A stretch of 64,000 nucleotides of DNA from Pseudoclavibacter chungangensis (GTDB lineage: Bacteria; Actinomycetota; Actinomycetes; Actinomycetales; Microbacteriaceae): positions 620,001 through 684,000 of the forward strand of contig NZ_JACCFV010000001.1 in NCBI RefSeq assembly GCF_013410545.1, written 5' to 3'. Positions 9,143 through 17,702 of this stretch are shown piece by piece. Numbering within the stretch: position 1 is the stretch's first letter; every line of letters starts with the position of its first letter. The notes under the pieces were generated by a model, which made no database searches, was not told the origin of the DNA, and saw only the letters and a program-made list of their open reading frames with translations. A program made the position numbers and the translations under genes.

Positions 9143-10042
9143 ATGCATGCGCGACCGCGGAAAGCCGTCATCCCCGCCGCCGGCCTCGGGACGAGGTTCC
9201 TCCCGGCGACGAAGGCCATGCCGAAGGAGATGCTCCCGGTCGTCGACCGGCCGGCGATCCAGTACGTCGTCGAGGAGGCGGCGGCAGCGGGGCTGCGCGA
9301 CGTGCTCATGATCACGGGGCGCAACAAGACGACGCTCGAGAACCACTTCGATCGGGTCGCCGAACTCGAGACCATGCTCGAGGACCGCGAGCAGCACGAG
9401 AAGCTCGCGCTCGTGCGCGAGGCAACGGAACTCGCCGACCTCCACTACCTCCGCCAGGGCGCCCCGCTCGGACTCGGACACGCCGTCCTGCGTGCGAAGA
9501 AGCACGTCGGGGCCGAGGCGTTCGCCGTGCTGCTGGGGGACGACCTCATCGTCGACGACGGTGTGCTGCTCCGCCGCATGCTCGATGTCCACGAGCGCAC
9601 CGGCTCGTCGGTCGTCGCGCTCGGCGAGGTGCCGCGCGAGCGCGTCAACTCCTACGGGGTCGTCGCCTACGAGCCCGGAGACGAACCGGACCTCGTGCGC
9701 GTGACGCGCCTCGTCGAGAAGCCGGACCCGGCCGACGCGCCCTCCAACCTCGTGATCCTGGGCCGCTACGTGCTGCGCCCCGAGGTGTTCGACGTGCTCG
9801 AACGCACCGGGCCCGGTCGCGGTGGCGAGATCCAGCTCACCGACGCACTCTCCGAGCTCGCGGCCTCGAGTGACGCCGGTGGCGTGATCGGTGTCGTGCA
9901 CTCGGGACGACGCTTCGACACGGGAAACCGGCTCGACTACGCGAAGGCGGTCATCGAGCTCGCGCTCGCGAACGAGGAGCTCGGTCCCGCGCTGCGTGCC
10001 TGGCTGCCGGGCTTCGTGGCCGGGCTGGAGGCCGGTGACTGA
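9143..10042 (+). CDS. galU: UTP--glucose-1-phosphate uridylyltransferase
   Basis: 299 residues. Makes UDP-glucose from UTP and glucose-1-phosphate for envelope polysaccharides. The nucleotide-binding signature GLGTRFLPATKAMPKEMLPV starts at ~residue 13. Further on come LGDDLI, a VEKP motif and RFDTGNRLDY near the end, all typical of bacterial GalU. The start was chosen at 9143 because the signature then sits where the family has it. A TACGAT -10-like box at 9131-9136 leaves ~6 nt to the ATG, so the mRNA may be leaderless. Its TGA shares one base with the next ATG. Confidence 0.95.
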   Translation: MHARPRKAVIPAAGLGTRFLPATKAMPKEMLPVVDRPAIQYVVEEAAAAGLRDVLMITGRNKTTLENHFDRVAELETMLEDREQHEKLALVREATELADLHYLRQGAPLGLGHAVLRAKKHVGAEAFAVLLGDDLIVDDGVLLRRMLDVHERTGSSVVALGEVPRERVNSYGVVAYEPGDEPDLVRVTRLVEKPDPADAPSNLVILGRYVLRPEVFDVLERTGPGRGGEIQLTDALSELAASSDAGGVIGVVHSGRRFDTGNRLDYAKAVIELALANEELGPALRAWLPGFVAGLEAGD

Positions 10043-10698
10043 TGGCGGTCATCCCGACCCTCACCGACGCCGGTGTGGTGGTCCGCGGGATCCGCACGCG
10101 CGACGCTCGTGAACTCGAGTCGCAACTGCTCGCGAACCGCCAGTGGTTGCAACCGTGGGAGGCGACGAATCCCGACGGAACCGGACGCTGGGACGTGCGG
10201 GGGAGCATTCGCTCCCTGCTGCAGCAGGCGAACGACCGGACCGCGCTCCCGTTCGTGATCGAGGTCGACGGTCGGCTCGTGGGGCAGCTCACCGTCTCCG
10301 GCATGGCGTACGGCGCGCTGTCGTCGGCGACGCTCGGCTACTGGGTCGCGCAGGCGGCGGCCGGACGGGGGGTCGCGACGATCGCGACGGCGCTCGCGAC
10401 GGATCACTGCCTCATGCAACTCGGCATGCACCGCATGGAGATCTGCATCAGGCCCGAGAACGACCGCTCGCTGCGTGTCGTGCAGAAACTCGGGTTCCGG
10501 TACGAGGGGCTCCGGCGTCGGTACATCCACATCGACGGTGATTGGCGCGATCACTTCTGCTTCGCGGTCGTGCGCGAGGAGGTGCCCTTCGGAGTGCTCG
10601 CCCGATGGCGTGCGGGGGATGCCGACCCGAGTCTCGCGGAGGTCACGGCTCATGACGTCGAACTCTCGCATCACCCGATGACGCGCGGCTCGCGCTGA
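10042..10698 (+). CDS. GNAT acetyltransferase, RimJ/RimL type
   Basis: 218 residues. GNAT fold with the acetyl-CoA loop at QAAAGRGVATIATA (~112-125) and the NDRSLRVVQKLGFRYEGLRRRYIHIDGDWRDH segment typical of ribosomal-protein or free-amine N-acetyltransferases of the RimJ/RimL branch. The start overlaps the galU stop, so the two are co-transcribed. The acceptor substrate cannot be told. The C-terminal ~25 residues look unstructured. Confidence 0.88.
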   Translation: MAVIPTLTDAGVVVRGIRTRDARELESQLLANRQWLQPWEATNPDGTGRWDVRGSIRSLLQQANDRTALPFVIEVDGRLVGQLTVSGMAYGALSSATLGYWVAQAAAGRGVATIATALATDHCLMQLGMHRMEICIRPENDRSLRVVQKLGFRYEGLRRRYIHIDGDWRDHFCFAVVREEVPFGVLARWRAGDADPSLAEVTAHDVELSHHPMTRGSR

Positions 10699-11003
10699 CG
10701 CACGGTCGCGCCGGCAACTCGAGTCACCGAGGGCGGTCTCGTCGGCGCGCGAGCCGCCTCGAGGCGGGGATCACGCCGCATGCGGGCGAGGCATCGGCGG
10801 TGCCGTGCTGACGCCACCCGGCGTCGATGCCCCGGTGGCTCGACGCCTCGACCCACGAAGCCCATCCGTCTCAACGGCAACACCAGCATCATGAGTCACG
10901 CGAGTCACATATGCCACAGCAAACCCATCATTCTCAAAATTCTCAGCAGACACGCCACTTTCAATTCGCCACATCCCTCACTCGTGCCCCTAGCGTTTGG
11001 GGC
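10699..11003. other. Intergenic region with probable promoter, no gene
   Basis: 305 bp. The right third (10890-10990) is clearly richer in A/T than its surroundings and carries a repeated GAGTCAC (twice within 10893-10908). A TAGCGT -10-like hexamer at 10991-10996 sits ~7 nt before the next ATG, suggesting a leaderless transcript. In-frame upstream starts exist for the next gene, but they would add a His/Gln-rich peptide that looks non-coding. Confidence 0.45.
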
Positions 11004-12128
11004 ATGGAATTCGGAGGCGCCAGCAGCATCGTGTTGCTCCTTGCGGTGGGGTTGTGGACCGCGTACTTCGTGCCCTCGTGGGTGCGTCGTCGCAACTACC
11101 TCGCGACGGAGCGCAACGCCGTCCGCCTGCAGCAGGCGCTGCGGGCCCTCGCCGAGACCGCGGAGGTGCCGGACGCGATCCGCGTCACCACGAGCGGTCG
11201 TGATGTCGCCGAGCAGCGTCGCAAGCTCAAGCGTGCGCGGAGCGCGGCCGAACAGGCCGAGCGTGCCCGGGTCGTCGCCGCCGAGCGGTCGCTGCCCGTC
11301 GTGCCGGCGCCGCGGAACGAGAGCGACCGGGCGCGCCAGGCGAAGGCGACTCGTCGTGGTCGTCTCGTCTCCACGACAGTGCTCGTCGCGGGTGCGATCG
11401 TCGCGGGCGTCGGTGTGCAGATCGGCCTCACGGTCGGCACCTGGTGGCCGACCGTCGGTGGCACCATCGCCGTCCTCGCAGGCCTGGCCGCGTTGCAGCG
11501 CCTCGCTCGGGTCGCGAACGCGCAGCGTCTCGCGGCAGAACGTCAGGTCGCCTCGGCGTCGACGTCCTCCCGACGGGCCGCTGCCGCGCCGTCGCCGACG
11601 GCCGTGACCGAACCCATCGACCTCGAGCCGGTCGCATCGGCGACCCCGGTCGCATCGCCGAGCGTCTCGCAGCCGGGATGGGTGCCGGTGTCGGTGCCCC
11701 GCCCGCTCTACCTCGGGCGGTCGAACGTCGACGACGACGCCACCGAGCCCGGCCCCGACGGTGGGCCCGGGGGCGGCGTGAAGGACGAGTCGTTCGGCCC
11801 CTCGCAGCTCGAGGCACTTCGTGCCGCGGCTCGCGCGTCCGAGCAGGCCATTCGAGACGCGCACCGGCAGGACGGCGTGATCACGTTCGGCACGCCGCGT
11901 GTCGCTCGCGCGTCCGACGCGCCGCGTGCCTCGGTGGACCAGGTCGACACGATGCCGATCGAGCGTGCGGCCGCCGCGGGCGCGACCGTCATCGAACCGA
12001 TCGCGGTGCCGGAGGGGGCACTCGTGTCCCGCTCGGACGCACGAAGTGCGTGGGCGCGGATGGGTGTCGTCGCCGAGGAAGACCTCGAGGCGCAGGCGTC
12101 GTTCATCGGTCGGCGTCGGGCCGGCTGA
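11004..12128 (+). CDS. Membrane protein of unknown function
   Basis: 374 residues, not recognised. An N-terminal hydrophobic helix (~7-25, LLLAVGLWTAYFVPSW) is followed by a charged, probably coiled-coil stretch rich in Arg/Glu/Ala (~30-115). Two close hydrophobic segments follow (~125-170, VLVAGAIVAGVGVQIGL and GGTIAVLAGLAAL). A long polar C-terminal region is rich in Ala/Ser/Pro. Proteins of this shape lie between galU/GNAT and a tRNA gene in other Microbacteriaceae, as far as I recall. It is probably an inner-membrane scaffold; no enzymatic motif is seen. Confidence 0.7.
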   Translation: MEFGGASSIVLLLAVGLWTAYFVPSWVRRRNYLATERNAVRLQQALRALAETAEVPDAIRVTTSGRDVAEQRRKLKRARSAAEQAERARVVAAERSLPVVPAPRNESDRARQAKATRRGRLVSTTVLVAGAIVAGVGVQIGLTVGTWWPTVGGTIAVLAGLAALQRLARVANAQRLAAERQVASASTSSRRAAAAPSPTAVTEPIDLEPVASATPVASPSVSQPGWVPVSVPRPLYLGRSNVDDDATEPGPDGGPGGGVKDESFGPSQLEALRAAARASEQAIRDAHRQDGVITFGTPRVARASDAPRASVDQVDTMPIERAAAAGATVIEPIAVPEGALVSRSDARSAWARMGVVAEEDLEAQASFIGRRRAG

Positions 12129-12213
12129 GGGAGTCCCGCAACGGCCCGGGGCGGACTTCCAGTACATTGGTGGATGACCCGTACCCGGGCTGTTCGACTT
12201 GTTGGGGGCCGTC

Positions 12214-13128
12214 ATGACCACGCGTGACCAGGGCGATCCCTTCGCCTCCGCGGACGCGGTTCCCCTCAATGTTCCCGGCGGCGTCTTCGATTCACGGCCC
12301 GACGAGGCACCCGACCGGACGGGGTCGACGAACGCGCGCATCCTGCTCGGGGGGCCGCTGTCCCGTGTGCGGGCCGCGCCGGTCGCGAAGCGGGCCGGCT
12401 GGCTCGTGGCGGTCGCGTCCATCGCGCTCATGCTCGTCGTCATCCCGGCGGGAATTACCACGTTCGCGTCCGTGCGGCGCGCGGCGATCGAGGCGGCCGA
12501 GGAGGCCGCCGCCTCGCCCGAGGTCGTCGTGCTGAGCGCGGCATCGGTCGCGGTGCAGGAGGGACTCCAGCCCATCGACTCGGCCTACCTCATGTCGAGC
12601 GGTATCGCGGCCGATCCCGAGAAGTCCGAGATGGCGAGGTTGCTGTCCGAGACGAACACGTTCGTCATGGCCGACAATGCGGCATCCGCGAAGACGTCGA
12701 GCGATGCCGCGGTGTCCTACTTCGTCAGCACGTACTCGCAGTCGTTGCCCGGCCGGGCTGCGACGATTCTCGAGGAGTACCCGGAGTCGAACTGGGAGAC
12801 GGACGAGCGCATTGATGAGCTCGGCGACATCATCCGGTCGAACGCGCAGGGGCAGGATCTCTCGGCACTCGTCAGTGCGGTGGTCGAGCTGCCGCAGCGT
12901 GTGGGTGACGCGATGTCGGAGCACCTCGGCAATCGGGTCACGTACGTCCCGCCGAGTCCGACGTCGACGTCGACGCCCGCGCCGACGACGAGCATTCAGC
13001 CGCAGCCGACTCAGCAGCAGCCGACGCAGAAACCGAGCCCGACGTACACGCAGGGGCCGAACCCCGACGACGGCGATGACGACAACGACAACGGGAACAA
13101 CGGCGGCGGTGGTGGGAACCGCGGCTGA
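12214..13128 (+). CDS. Single-pass membrane protein with extracytoplasmic Pro/Thr- and Gly/Asp-rich tail
   Basis: 304 residues from the ATG at 12214 (GGGGG at 12204-12208 as ribosome site; a TTG at 12199 would add five residues). A ~60-residue polar N-terminus, one membrane helix (~62-84), then an Ala/Glu-rich helical domain of ~150 residues. The C-terminus is low-complexity: Pro/Thr/Gln repeats, then a run of Asp/Asn/Gly. The function is not recognised. The tail resembles cell-wall-spanning linkers. It shares its 3' end with the antisense extension of the recombinase frame. Confidence 0.7.
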   Translation: MTTRDQGDPFASADAVPLNVPGGVFDSRPDEAPDRTGSTNARILLGGPLSRVRAAPVAKRAGWLVAVASIALMLVVIPAGITTFASVRRAAIEAAEEAAASPEVVVLSAASVAVQEGLQPIDSAYLMSSGIAADPEKSEMARLLSETNTFVMADNAASAKTSSDAAVSYFVSTYSQSLPGRAATILEEYPESNWETDERIDELGDIIRSNAQGQDLSALVSAVVELPQRVGDAMSEHLGNRVTYVPPSPTSTSTPAPTTSIQPQPTQQQPTQKPSPTYTQGPNPDDGDDDNDNGNNGGGGGNRG

Positions 13129-14829
13129 CGCACCGTACGGCGGTCCCCGTGGCGAGCGCGACACGCTCGATTTGCCCCGCGATCGGGGCCCGGTGTACAT
13201 TTGATCCTCGCAAGGGCCTATGGCGCAGTTGGTAGCGCGTCTCGTTCGCAATGAGAAGGTCAGGGGTTCGAATCCCCTTAGGTCCACCCAATCGGACGTA
13301 CTAGAACCGCTGACATCGGAAGATGTTGGTTCGGGTACCAGAGCGGCGAACGGCTCAGCGAGTCGGATCGTCGCCCTTTCGTCTTCGCTGATCTCGATGC
13401 CGTTGGTGAGTGCTTGGTTCGCCAGGCGCTTGCCTTGGTCGTCGGTGCGGGCGTAGAGCGTTGCGCAGTCGACGAGCAGGCTGAGCGCGGTGCTCAGTTG
13501 CTTGCGTGATCCCTCGTGCTGGTCGTGCTCGGTGGCGAGCCTGCGGTCGATGTCGGCCAGGCCGGTGCGGATGCGGTCTTGGTGCCGCTTGAGAGTGTCG
13601 AGGTCGATCGCGTCGGCGAAGTGGGCGGCGAGCAGCTTGTCGCTCTCGGTCTGGAGGCGTTGCCGGTTCGCGGTCAGCTCGGCCAGTTCCTCGGAGCGGG
13701 AGGCGAGGCGTTCATCGAACGCGGCCTCGACCTGTGCCGCGAGTGCGGCGTACTGCTCTTCCGTGATCGCGATGTCGCGGTAGCAGTCAGCGACGAGTTG
13801 CTCGGCGATCCCGACGGGCACGGCGCGGCGGGTGCAGTTCTTCCGCTTCGAGGCACGGCCGGAGCAGACGTAGTAGGCGTAGCGGACGCCTTGCCGGTTG
13901 GCCGGGAAGTCGAGCTGCATCCGTGATCCGCACGACCCGCAGAACAGTGAGCCTTTCAGGTAGTGGTCGTGGGTGCGTCGCCGTTCGGATGCTTTCTTGC
14001 GTGAGTCGAGCAGCCGTTGCACCTGCTGCCAGGTCTCCACGTCGACCAGGGCTTCGTGGGTGCCGGTCTGTTCCGCGCCTTTGTAGCGGACGATGCCGAT
14101 GTAGTACGGGTTGCGCAGCAGATCGAAGAACGTGGCGCGCCCGACCGGGCCAGAGGGTCGCTTCGGCGTGGGCACGCTGGTCAGCCCGCGCGCGGTCACC
14201 TCAGCAAGCAAGTCGACAACGGTGCGTTCCCCGGCGGCGTACTGCTCGAACACCCACCGCACCAGCGGTGCACGTTCGGGGTCGATCTCGACGGTGCGGT
14301 ACTCGCGGCCCTGCTCGTCGCGCTTGCGGACGTTGAGGTAGCCGATCGGGGCACGCATCGGGGTGCCGCCGGTCTCGAACTTCTGCGTCAGCCCCTTGGT
14401 GACCTCGGTGGCGAGGTTCTTGGAGTAGAACTCCGCGATGGACGACATGATGCCGTGCAGCAGCATCCCCGAGGGCGTCTCGTCGATGTTCTCCGTCGCC
14501 GACACCAACGTCACGCCAGCTTCGACCAGACGACGGTGAATCTCCACATCGTCCAAGCGATTCCTTGCCAGGCGGTCGACCTTGTGCACGATGCAGTAGG
14601 TCACCTGATGCGTGGCGATGTACTCCAGCATCCGTTGCAGGTCGGGCCGGTCGGCGGAGCGGGCGGACTCCCCGGCGTCCACGAACTCGGCCACGATCCG
14701 CGCACCGAGGTCGTCGGCCTTGCGGGCGTTGGCTTGTCGTTGGGCGGGGATTGAGAATCCCTCGTCACGACCGCCCTTGGACGCCTGTTCCTTGGTCGAG
14801 ACCCGCTGATAGGTCACCGCCGTCAACAT
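12292..14829 (-). CDS. Serine recombinase/integrase; frame reads on through the tRNA-Ala
   Basis: The recognisable protein is ~512 residues (14829 to about 13290). The resolvase-type domain begins TYQRVSTKEQ with catalytic Ser ~11, then ADRPDLQRML and HKVDRLARNR. The recombinase domain (~180-290) precedes a zinc ribbon (CGSCGSRM ... CSGRASKRKNC) and a long coiled coil. This is the layout of large serine integrases that insert phages and islands. No stop occurs before the tRNA, so the frame continues through the antisense tRNA (VDLRGFEPLTF...) and formally ends at 12292, on top of the opposite-strand membrane protein. I take everything left of ~13290 as read-through, not native protein. An IS sits just 15 bp upstream of the start and has probably replaced its promoter. 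Confidence 0.8.
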   Translation of the reverse strand: MLTAVTYQRVSTKEQASKGGRDEGFSIPAQRQANARKADDLGARIVAEFVDAGESARSADRPDLQRMLEYIATHQVTYCIVHKVDRLARNRLDDVEIHRRLVEAGVTLVSATENIDETPSGMLLHGIMSSIAEFYSKNLATEVTKGLTQKFETGGTPMRAPIGYLNVRKRDEQGREYRTVEIDPERAPLVRWVFEQYAAGERTVVDLLAEVTARGLTSVPTPKRPSGPVGRATFFDLLRNPYYIGIVRYKGAEQTGTHEALVDVETWQQVQRLLDSRKKASERRRTHDHYLKGSLFCGSCGSRMQLDFPANRQGVRYAYYVCSGRASKRKNCTRRAVPVGIAEQLVADCYRDIAITEEQYAALAAQVEAAFDERLASRSEELAELTANRQRLQTESDKLLAAHFADAIDLDTLKRHQDRIRTGLADIDRRLATEHDQHEGSRKQLSTALSLLVDCATLYARTDDQGKRLANQALTNGIEISEDERATIRLAEPFAALVPEPTSSDVSGSSTSDWVDLRGFEPLTFSLRTRRATNCAIGPCEDQMYTGPRSRGKSSVSRSPRGPPYGASAAVPTTAAVVPVVVVVIAVVGVRPLRVRRARFLRRLLLSRLRLNARRRRGRRRRRRTRRDVRDPIAEVLRHRVTHTLRQLDHRTDECREILPLRVRPDDVAELINALVRLPVRLRVLLENRRSPAGQRLRVRADEVGHRGIARRLRGCRIVGHDERVRLGQQPRHLGLLGIGRDTARHEVGRVDGLESLLHRDRCRAQHDDLGRGGGLLGRLDRRAPHGRERGNSRRDDDEHERDGRDRHEPAGPLRDRRGPHTGQRPPEQDARVRRPRPVGCLVGP
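13214..13286 (+). tRNA. tRNA-Ala (anticodon CGC)
   Basis: Acceptor GGGCCTA pairs with TAGGTCC (one G-T). The D arm is GCGC/GCGC. The anticodon stem TCTCG/TGAGA closes the loop TTCGCAA, giving anticodon CGC, which reads GCG. The T arm is AGGGG-TTCGAAT-CCCCT. The discriminator A is followed by CCCA, so the 3' CCA is not cleanly encoded. The 3' end abuts the mobile region and was probably its integration site. Confidence 0.95.
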
Positions 14830-14904
14830 CGGCGCGGTGTCGGTTGTCGCGCGTCAGACTTTGTGGCAGGACCGTTGATTGAGTCCTGAACGGAGTGTTT
14901 GACC

Positions 14905-15222
14905 ATGGGTAGACCACCAGTGATTCCGGTGGAGAAGAAGACGAGGATCGTGCTCAGCGTCCTCGCCGGCGAGATGACGATCGCCGAGGCAGCGGGGCGT
15001 GAGAAGGTCAGCGAGCAGTCGATCGGCCGATGGAAGGCGGACTTCCTCGAGGCCGGGAAGACTGGTCTGGCCGCGGGCAAGTCCGGTCCGTCGTCGCGGG
15101 AGCAGCAGCTCGAGGCGGAGGTCGAGGAGTTGACACAGGCACTCGGCGAGGCGGCGGTCGAGATCCGGGTGTGGAAGAAGTCTGCGGAGGGCCGGTTGGG
15201 CCCTTCGAGGACCTCGAGGTGA
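14905..15222 (+). CDS. IS transposase OrfA (helix-turn-helix subunit)
   Basis: 105 residues. The N-terminal helix-turn-helix (EMTIAEAAGREKVSEQSIGRWK) binds the IS ends. The C-terminal Glu/Leu-rich stretch (~65-95) is a probable coiled coil for pairing with OrfB. The ATG at 14905 is preferred to an upstream TTG. The TGA overlaps the OrfB GTG as GTGA at 15219-15222. Confidence 0.85.
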   Translation: MGRPPVIPVEKKTRIVLSVLAGEMTIAEAAGREKVSEQSIGRWKADFLEAGKTGLAAGKSGPSSREQQLEAEVEELTQALGEAAVEIRVWKKSAEGRLGPSRTSR

Positions 15223-16169
15223 TCCGCGTCGAGGCGGGCATGTCGACTTCGAGGTTCGTGAAGCTGATCGACATGCCCGAACGCACCTGGCGGCGCTGGC
15301 AGGCCAAGGCGAAGCAGGAGCAGCCACCGAAGGGGCCGTGGCCGCAGCCCGCGCGGGACGCCGCCCGGGATCTGGTGACCAAGCACGCGCTGGCGAAGCC
15401 GGCGTGGGGACACCGGAAGATCTGGGCGCTGACCCGCCACGACGGGCACAAGGTGTCGCAGGCGACCGTGCTGCGGCTGCTGCGCGACGGCGGGCTGATC
15501 CTGCCGTCGGAGTATCAGAAGCAGCGCCGGCAGCTGGCGAAGGATCGCAAGGCGGCGTTCGCGAAGAACCCGACCGGCCCGAACCAGGTCTGGCAGCTGG
15601 ACTTCAGCGAGTTCGAGACCACCCAGGGCGGGATCTGGCGGATCGCGGGGTGTCGGGACTGGTTCTCGAAGCTGGAGCACCCGTTCCACGTGTCGCCGAC
15701 CGCGAACCAGCACGACGCGATCGCCGCGATCGAGCTCGCTCTCGCCGACTACGAGGCGATGTTCGGTCACCCGCTCGTCGACGAATGTCACATCGATGAG
15801 GAGACCGGTGAAGTGCTGCCGGTGCTGACGATTGTGACAGACAACGGCGGTCCGTTCCGGTCGCTGAACTTCGAACTGTTCATCATGCGTCATCCGGAGC
15901 TACGGCACGTCCGCACCCGGGTGCGCACACCCGGCCAGAACGGGTCACGCGAACGCGGGTTCGGGACGCTGAAGTACGAGCGGCTGTTCCTCGATGAGAT
16001 CCCCGACGCCTTGACGCTCGTCGAGCGCGCCGAGGACTACCGAATCGAGTACAACACCGAGCGCCCTCACGAGGCGATCTCCTGGAACCGGCCACTGGAG
16101 GTGCACCTGGGCCTGGCCGATCCCGCCATCCCCACCTTTGAAACCGAAGAAATCCTGCCAACTACTTGA
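15219..16169 (+). CDS. IS transposase OrfB (DDE integrase core)
   Basis: 316 residues. The rve-type catalytic core shows Asp in QVWQLDFSEFE, Asp in TIVTDNGGPF and Glu in GSRERGFGTLKYE, then a family-typical NTERPHEAISW. A helical N-terminal part (MPERTWRRWQ ... GHRKIWAL) precedes it. The GTG start was chosen because it overlaps the OrfA stop; the frame is open further upstream but in non-coding style. It appears intact, so this may be the only potentially active element of the island. Confidence 0.87.
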   Translation: MIRVEAGMSTSRFVKLIDMPERTWRRWQAKAKQEQPPKGPWPQPARDAARDLVTKHALAKPAWGHRKIWALTRHDGHKVSQATVLRLLRDGGLILPSEYQKQRRQLAKDRKAAFAKNPTGPNQVWQLDFSEFETTQGGIWRIAGCRDWFSKLEHPFHVSPTANQHDAIAAIELALADYEAMFGHPLVDECHIDEETGEVLPVLTIVTDNGGPFRSLNFELFIMRHPELRHVRTRVRTPGQNGSRERGFGTLKYERLFLDEIPDALTLVERAEDYRIEYNTERPHEAISWNRPLEVHLGLADPAIPTFETEEILPTT

Positions 16170-16551
16170 CGCGGGACAGGAAGACCGAGGCCCTCGCCGC
16201 GACCCGGCACCTCGACATGGCATCCTTGAAAGAGTCGATCCGTCGACTCCAGACAACATGATGACTCGCCCCGGCATGTCCGGAGAGCTGTTTGCTGGTG
16301 TCAGCCGGCTCTTTCAACCGGTTCGTTGCGAGCGTAGTCGAGTTGCTCGACCTCGAGGGGTGTGAGGTCGTCGATGGAGCCGTGGGTGCGTTCGGTGTTG
16401 AACCAGAGCACCCAGGATGCGGTCGCCGCCTCGACCTGATCGACGTCACGCCAGGGACCTTCGTGGTGGATGAGTTCGGACTTGTAGAGCCCGATCTGCG
16501 ATTCCGCGAGAGAGTTGTCGTAGGCGTCGCCGACGGATTGGGCCGCCCCCT

Positions 16552-17367
16552 TCATTCGGTCCGGTCGCTGTGCGAGTCGTCGGTTTCCAGTTGATGGGTG
16601 CATTGCCGAGCGTAGTCGACCGGTGCGAGGTATCCGAGCGATGAGTGTCGGCGGTCGTGGTTGTACTCGGTCTTCCAGTCGCCGATCACGACCTGGGCGT
16701 GCAGCAGCGAGTAGAAGCTGTTGATGTTCAGGCACTCGTCGCGGAGCCTGCTGTTGAACGACTCGACATACCCGTTGTGCCAGGGCGAGCCGGGCGGAAT
16801 GTAGAACAGGCCGGTGCGGGTGCCGGCCCAGTCGGCCATCGCGTCGCTGATGAACTCCGGGCCGTTGTCTGATCTGAGCACCGCGGGCGCGCCGCGGACG
16901 GCGGCGAGGTCCTCGAGGTGGGCAGTGAGTCGGTCCGCGGTGATCGACCGCTCGACAAGCCCTCCGATGCATTCACGGGTGTGCTCGTCGACGATGGAGC
17001 AGATCTTGATCGGGCGGCCCTGCTCGTCGGCATCGAACTGGAAGTCCACCGCCCACACGAGATTCGGGGCGACCGCTGCCGGGGCATCGACGGTCGAGGA
17101 TCCGACGCGTTTGCGCCGCCGCCGCTGGGGGACACGGAGGCCTTCCTCGCGCCAGAGCCGCTGGATCTTCTTGTGATTCACGGCCCACCCCTCGCCGCGA
17201 GCGTCGTGGTAGGCCCTGCGGTATCCCCACCGCGGGTGCTTCTTTGCGTACGCGCGCAGCCAGTCCCGCAACGCCCTGTCCGGGTCGGCGGTCGTGTCGC
17301 CCTTGAGCGGGCGACGGTACGCGGACCTACTCAGCCCGGCCAGCCGGCACGCCATCCGCTCGCTCAC
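16552..17367 (-). CDS. IS3 transposase OrfB (inner element)
   Basis: 271 residues from the first ATG; the frame is open back to OrfA (GRRRAAVAHLIRTLQ...), so the real product is probably a frameshift fusion. DDE residues: Asp in VWAVDFQFD, Asp in LRSDNGPEF, Glu in GYVESFNSRLRDE. The HHRPRWGYRR-type N-terminal helix bundle appears here as KKHPRWGYRRA. It ends YNHDRRHSSLGYLAP plus a short tail. It looks intact. Confidence 0.88.
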   Translation of the reverse strand: MSERMACRLAGLSRSAYRRPLKGDTTADPDRALRDWLRAYAKKHPRWGYRRAYHDARGEGWAVNHKKIQRLWREEGLRVPQRRRRKRVGSSTVDAPAAVAPNLVWAVDFQFDADEQGRPIKICSIVDEHTRECIGGLVERSITADRLTAHLEDLAAVRGAPAVLRSDNGPEFISDAMADWAGTRTGLFYIPPGSPWHNGYVESFNSRLRDECLNINSFYSLLHAQVVIGDWKTEYNHDRRHSSLGYLAPVDYARQCTHQLETDDSHSDRTE

Positions 17368-17417
17368 CTGCAGTGTCCTGATCAGGTGAGCGACGGCGGC
17401 GCGGCGCCTACCCGGGC

Positions 17418-17702
17418 CTAGAAGTTTCCCTCAGCCAACTCCTTGAGCGCGGCCTTCTCCAGCTCCGCTTCGGCCAGCAGTCGCTTCAGAGTGGCGTTCT
17501 GCTTCTCGAGCTCCTTGAGCCGCTTCGCGTCGTCGGCCTTCAGGCCGCCATACTGGTTCCGCCACCGGTAGTACGTCTGCTCGGACACGCCGAGCTCCCG
17601 ACACACCGCCGCGACGTCCGCGCCGTCGGCGAGCATTCTGTCGGCCTGCCCAAGCTTTCGGACGACCTGCTCCGGGGTGTGGCGCTTCCTGCTATTCGTC
17701 AT
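17418..17702 (-). CDS. IS3 transposase OrfA (inner element)
   Basis: 94 residues from the ATG at 17702 (MTNSRKRHTPEQ). The helix-turn-helix (VAAVCRELGVSEQTYYRWRNQYGG, in two short runs) and a leucine-zipper-like LKELEKQNATLKRLLAEAELEK stretch are typical of the IS3 OrfA of this actinobacterial group. It ends ELAEGNF. OrfB lies downstream in another frame. Confidence 0.88.
   Translation of the reverse strand: MTNSRKRHTPEQVVRKLGQADRMLADGADVAAVCRELGVSEQTYYRWRNQYGGLKADDAKRLKELEKQNATLKRLLAEAELEKAALKELAEGNF

Larger units (their letters stand above)
14845..16178 (+). mobile_element. Two-ORF insertion sequence with matching terminal repeats
   Basis: Ends are imperfect inverted repeats starting TGTC(G/C)CGCGTCA and containing GGCAGGA (14845-14871 and 16153-16178). 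The IS is ~1334 bp and carries overlapping orfA and orfB. The orfB stop lies inside the right repeat. No target duplication is visible, so one flank may have been rearranged. Confidence 0.8.

Noticed and set aside
10827..11003. 59-residue N-terminal extension of the membrane protein
   Set aside because: His/Gln/Ser-rich, starts in a promoter-like AT-rich stretch, and precedes a normal membrane-anchor start at 11004.
12292..13213. Left third of the recombinase frame as real integrase protein
   Set aside because: It is antisense tRNA and antisense of a plausible membrane-protein gene, with Arg-rich composition unlike any recombinase.
14830..14844. Target-site duplication of the two-ORF IS
   Set aside because: Flanks left of 14845 and right of 16178 share no direct repeat of 3 bp or more at the element edges.
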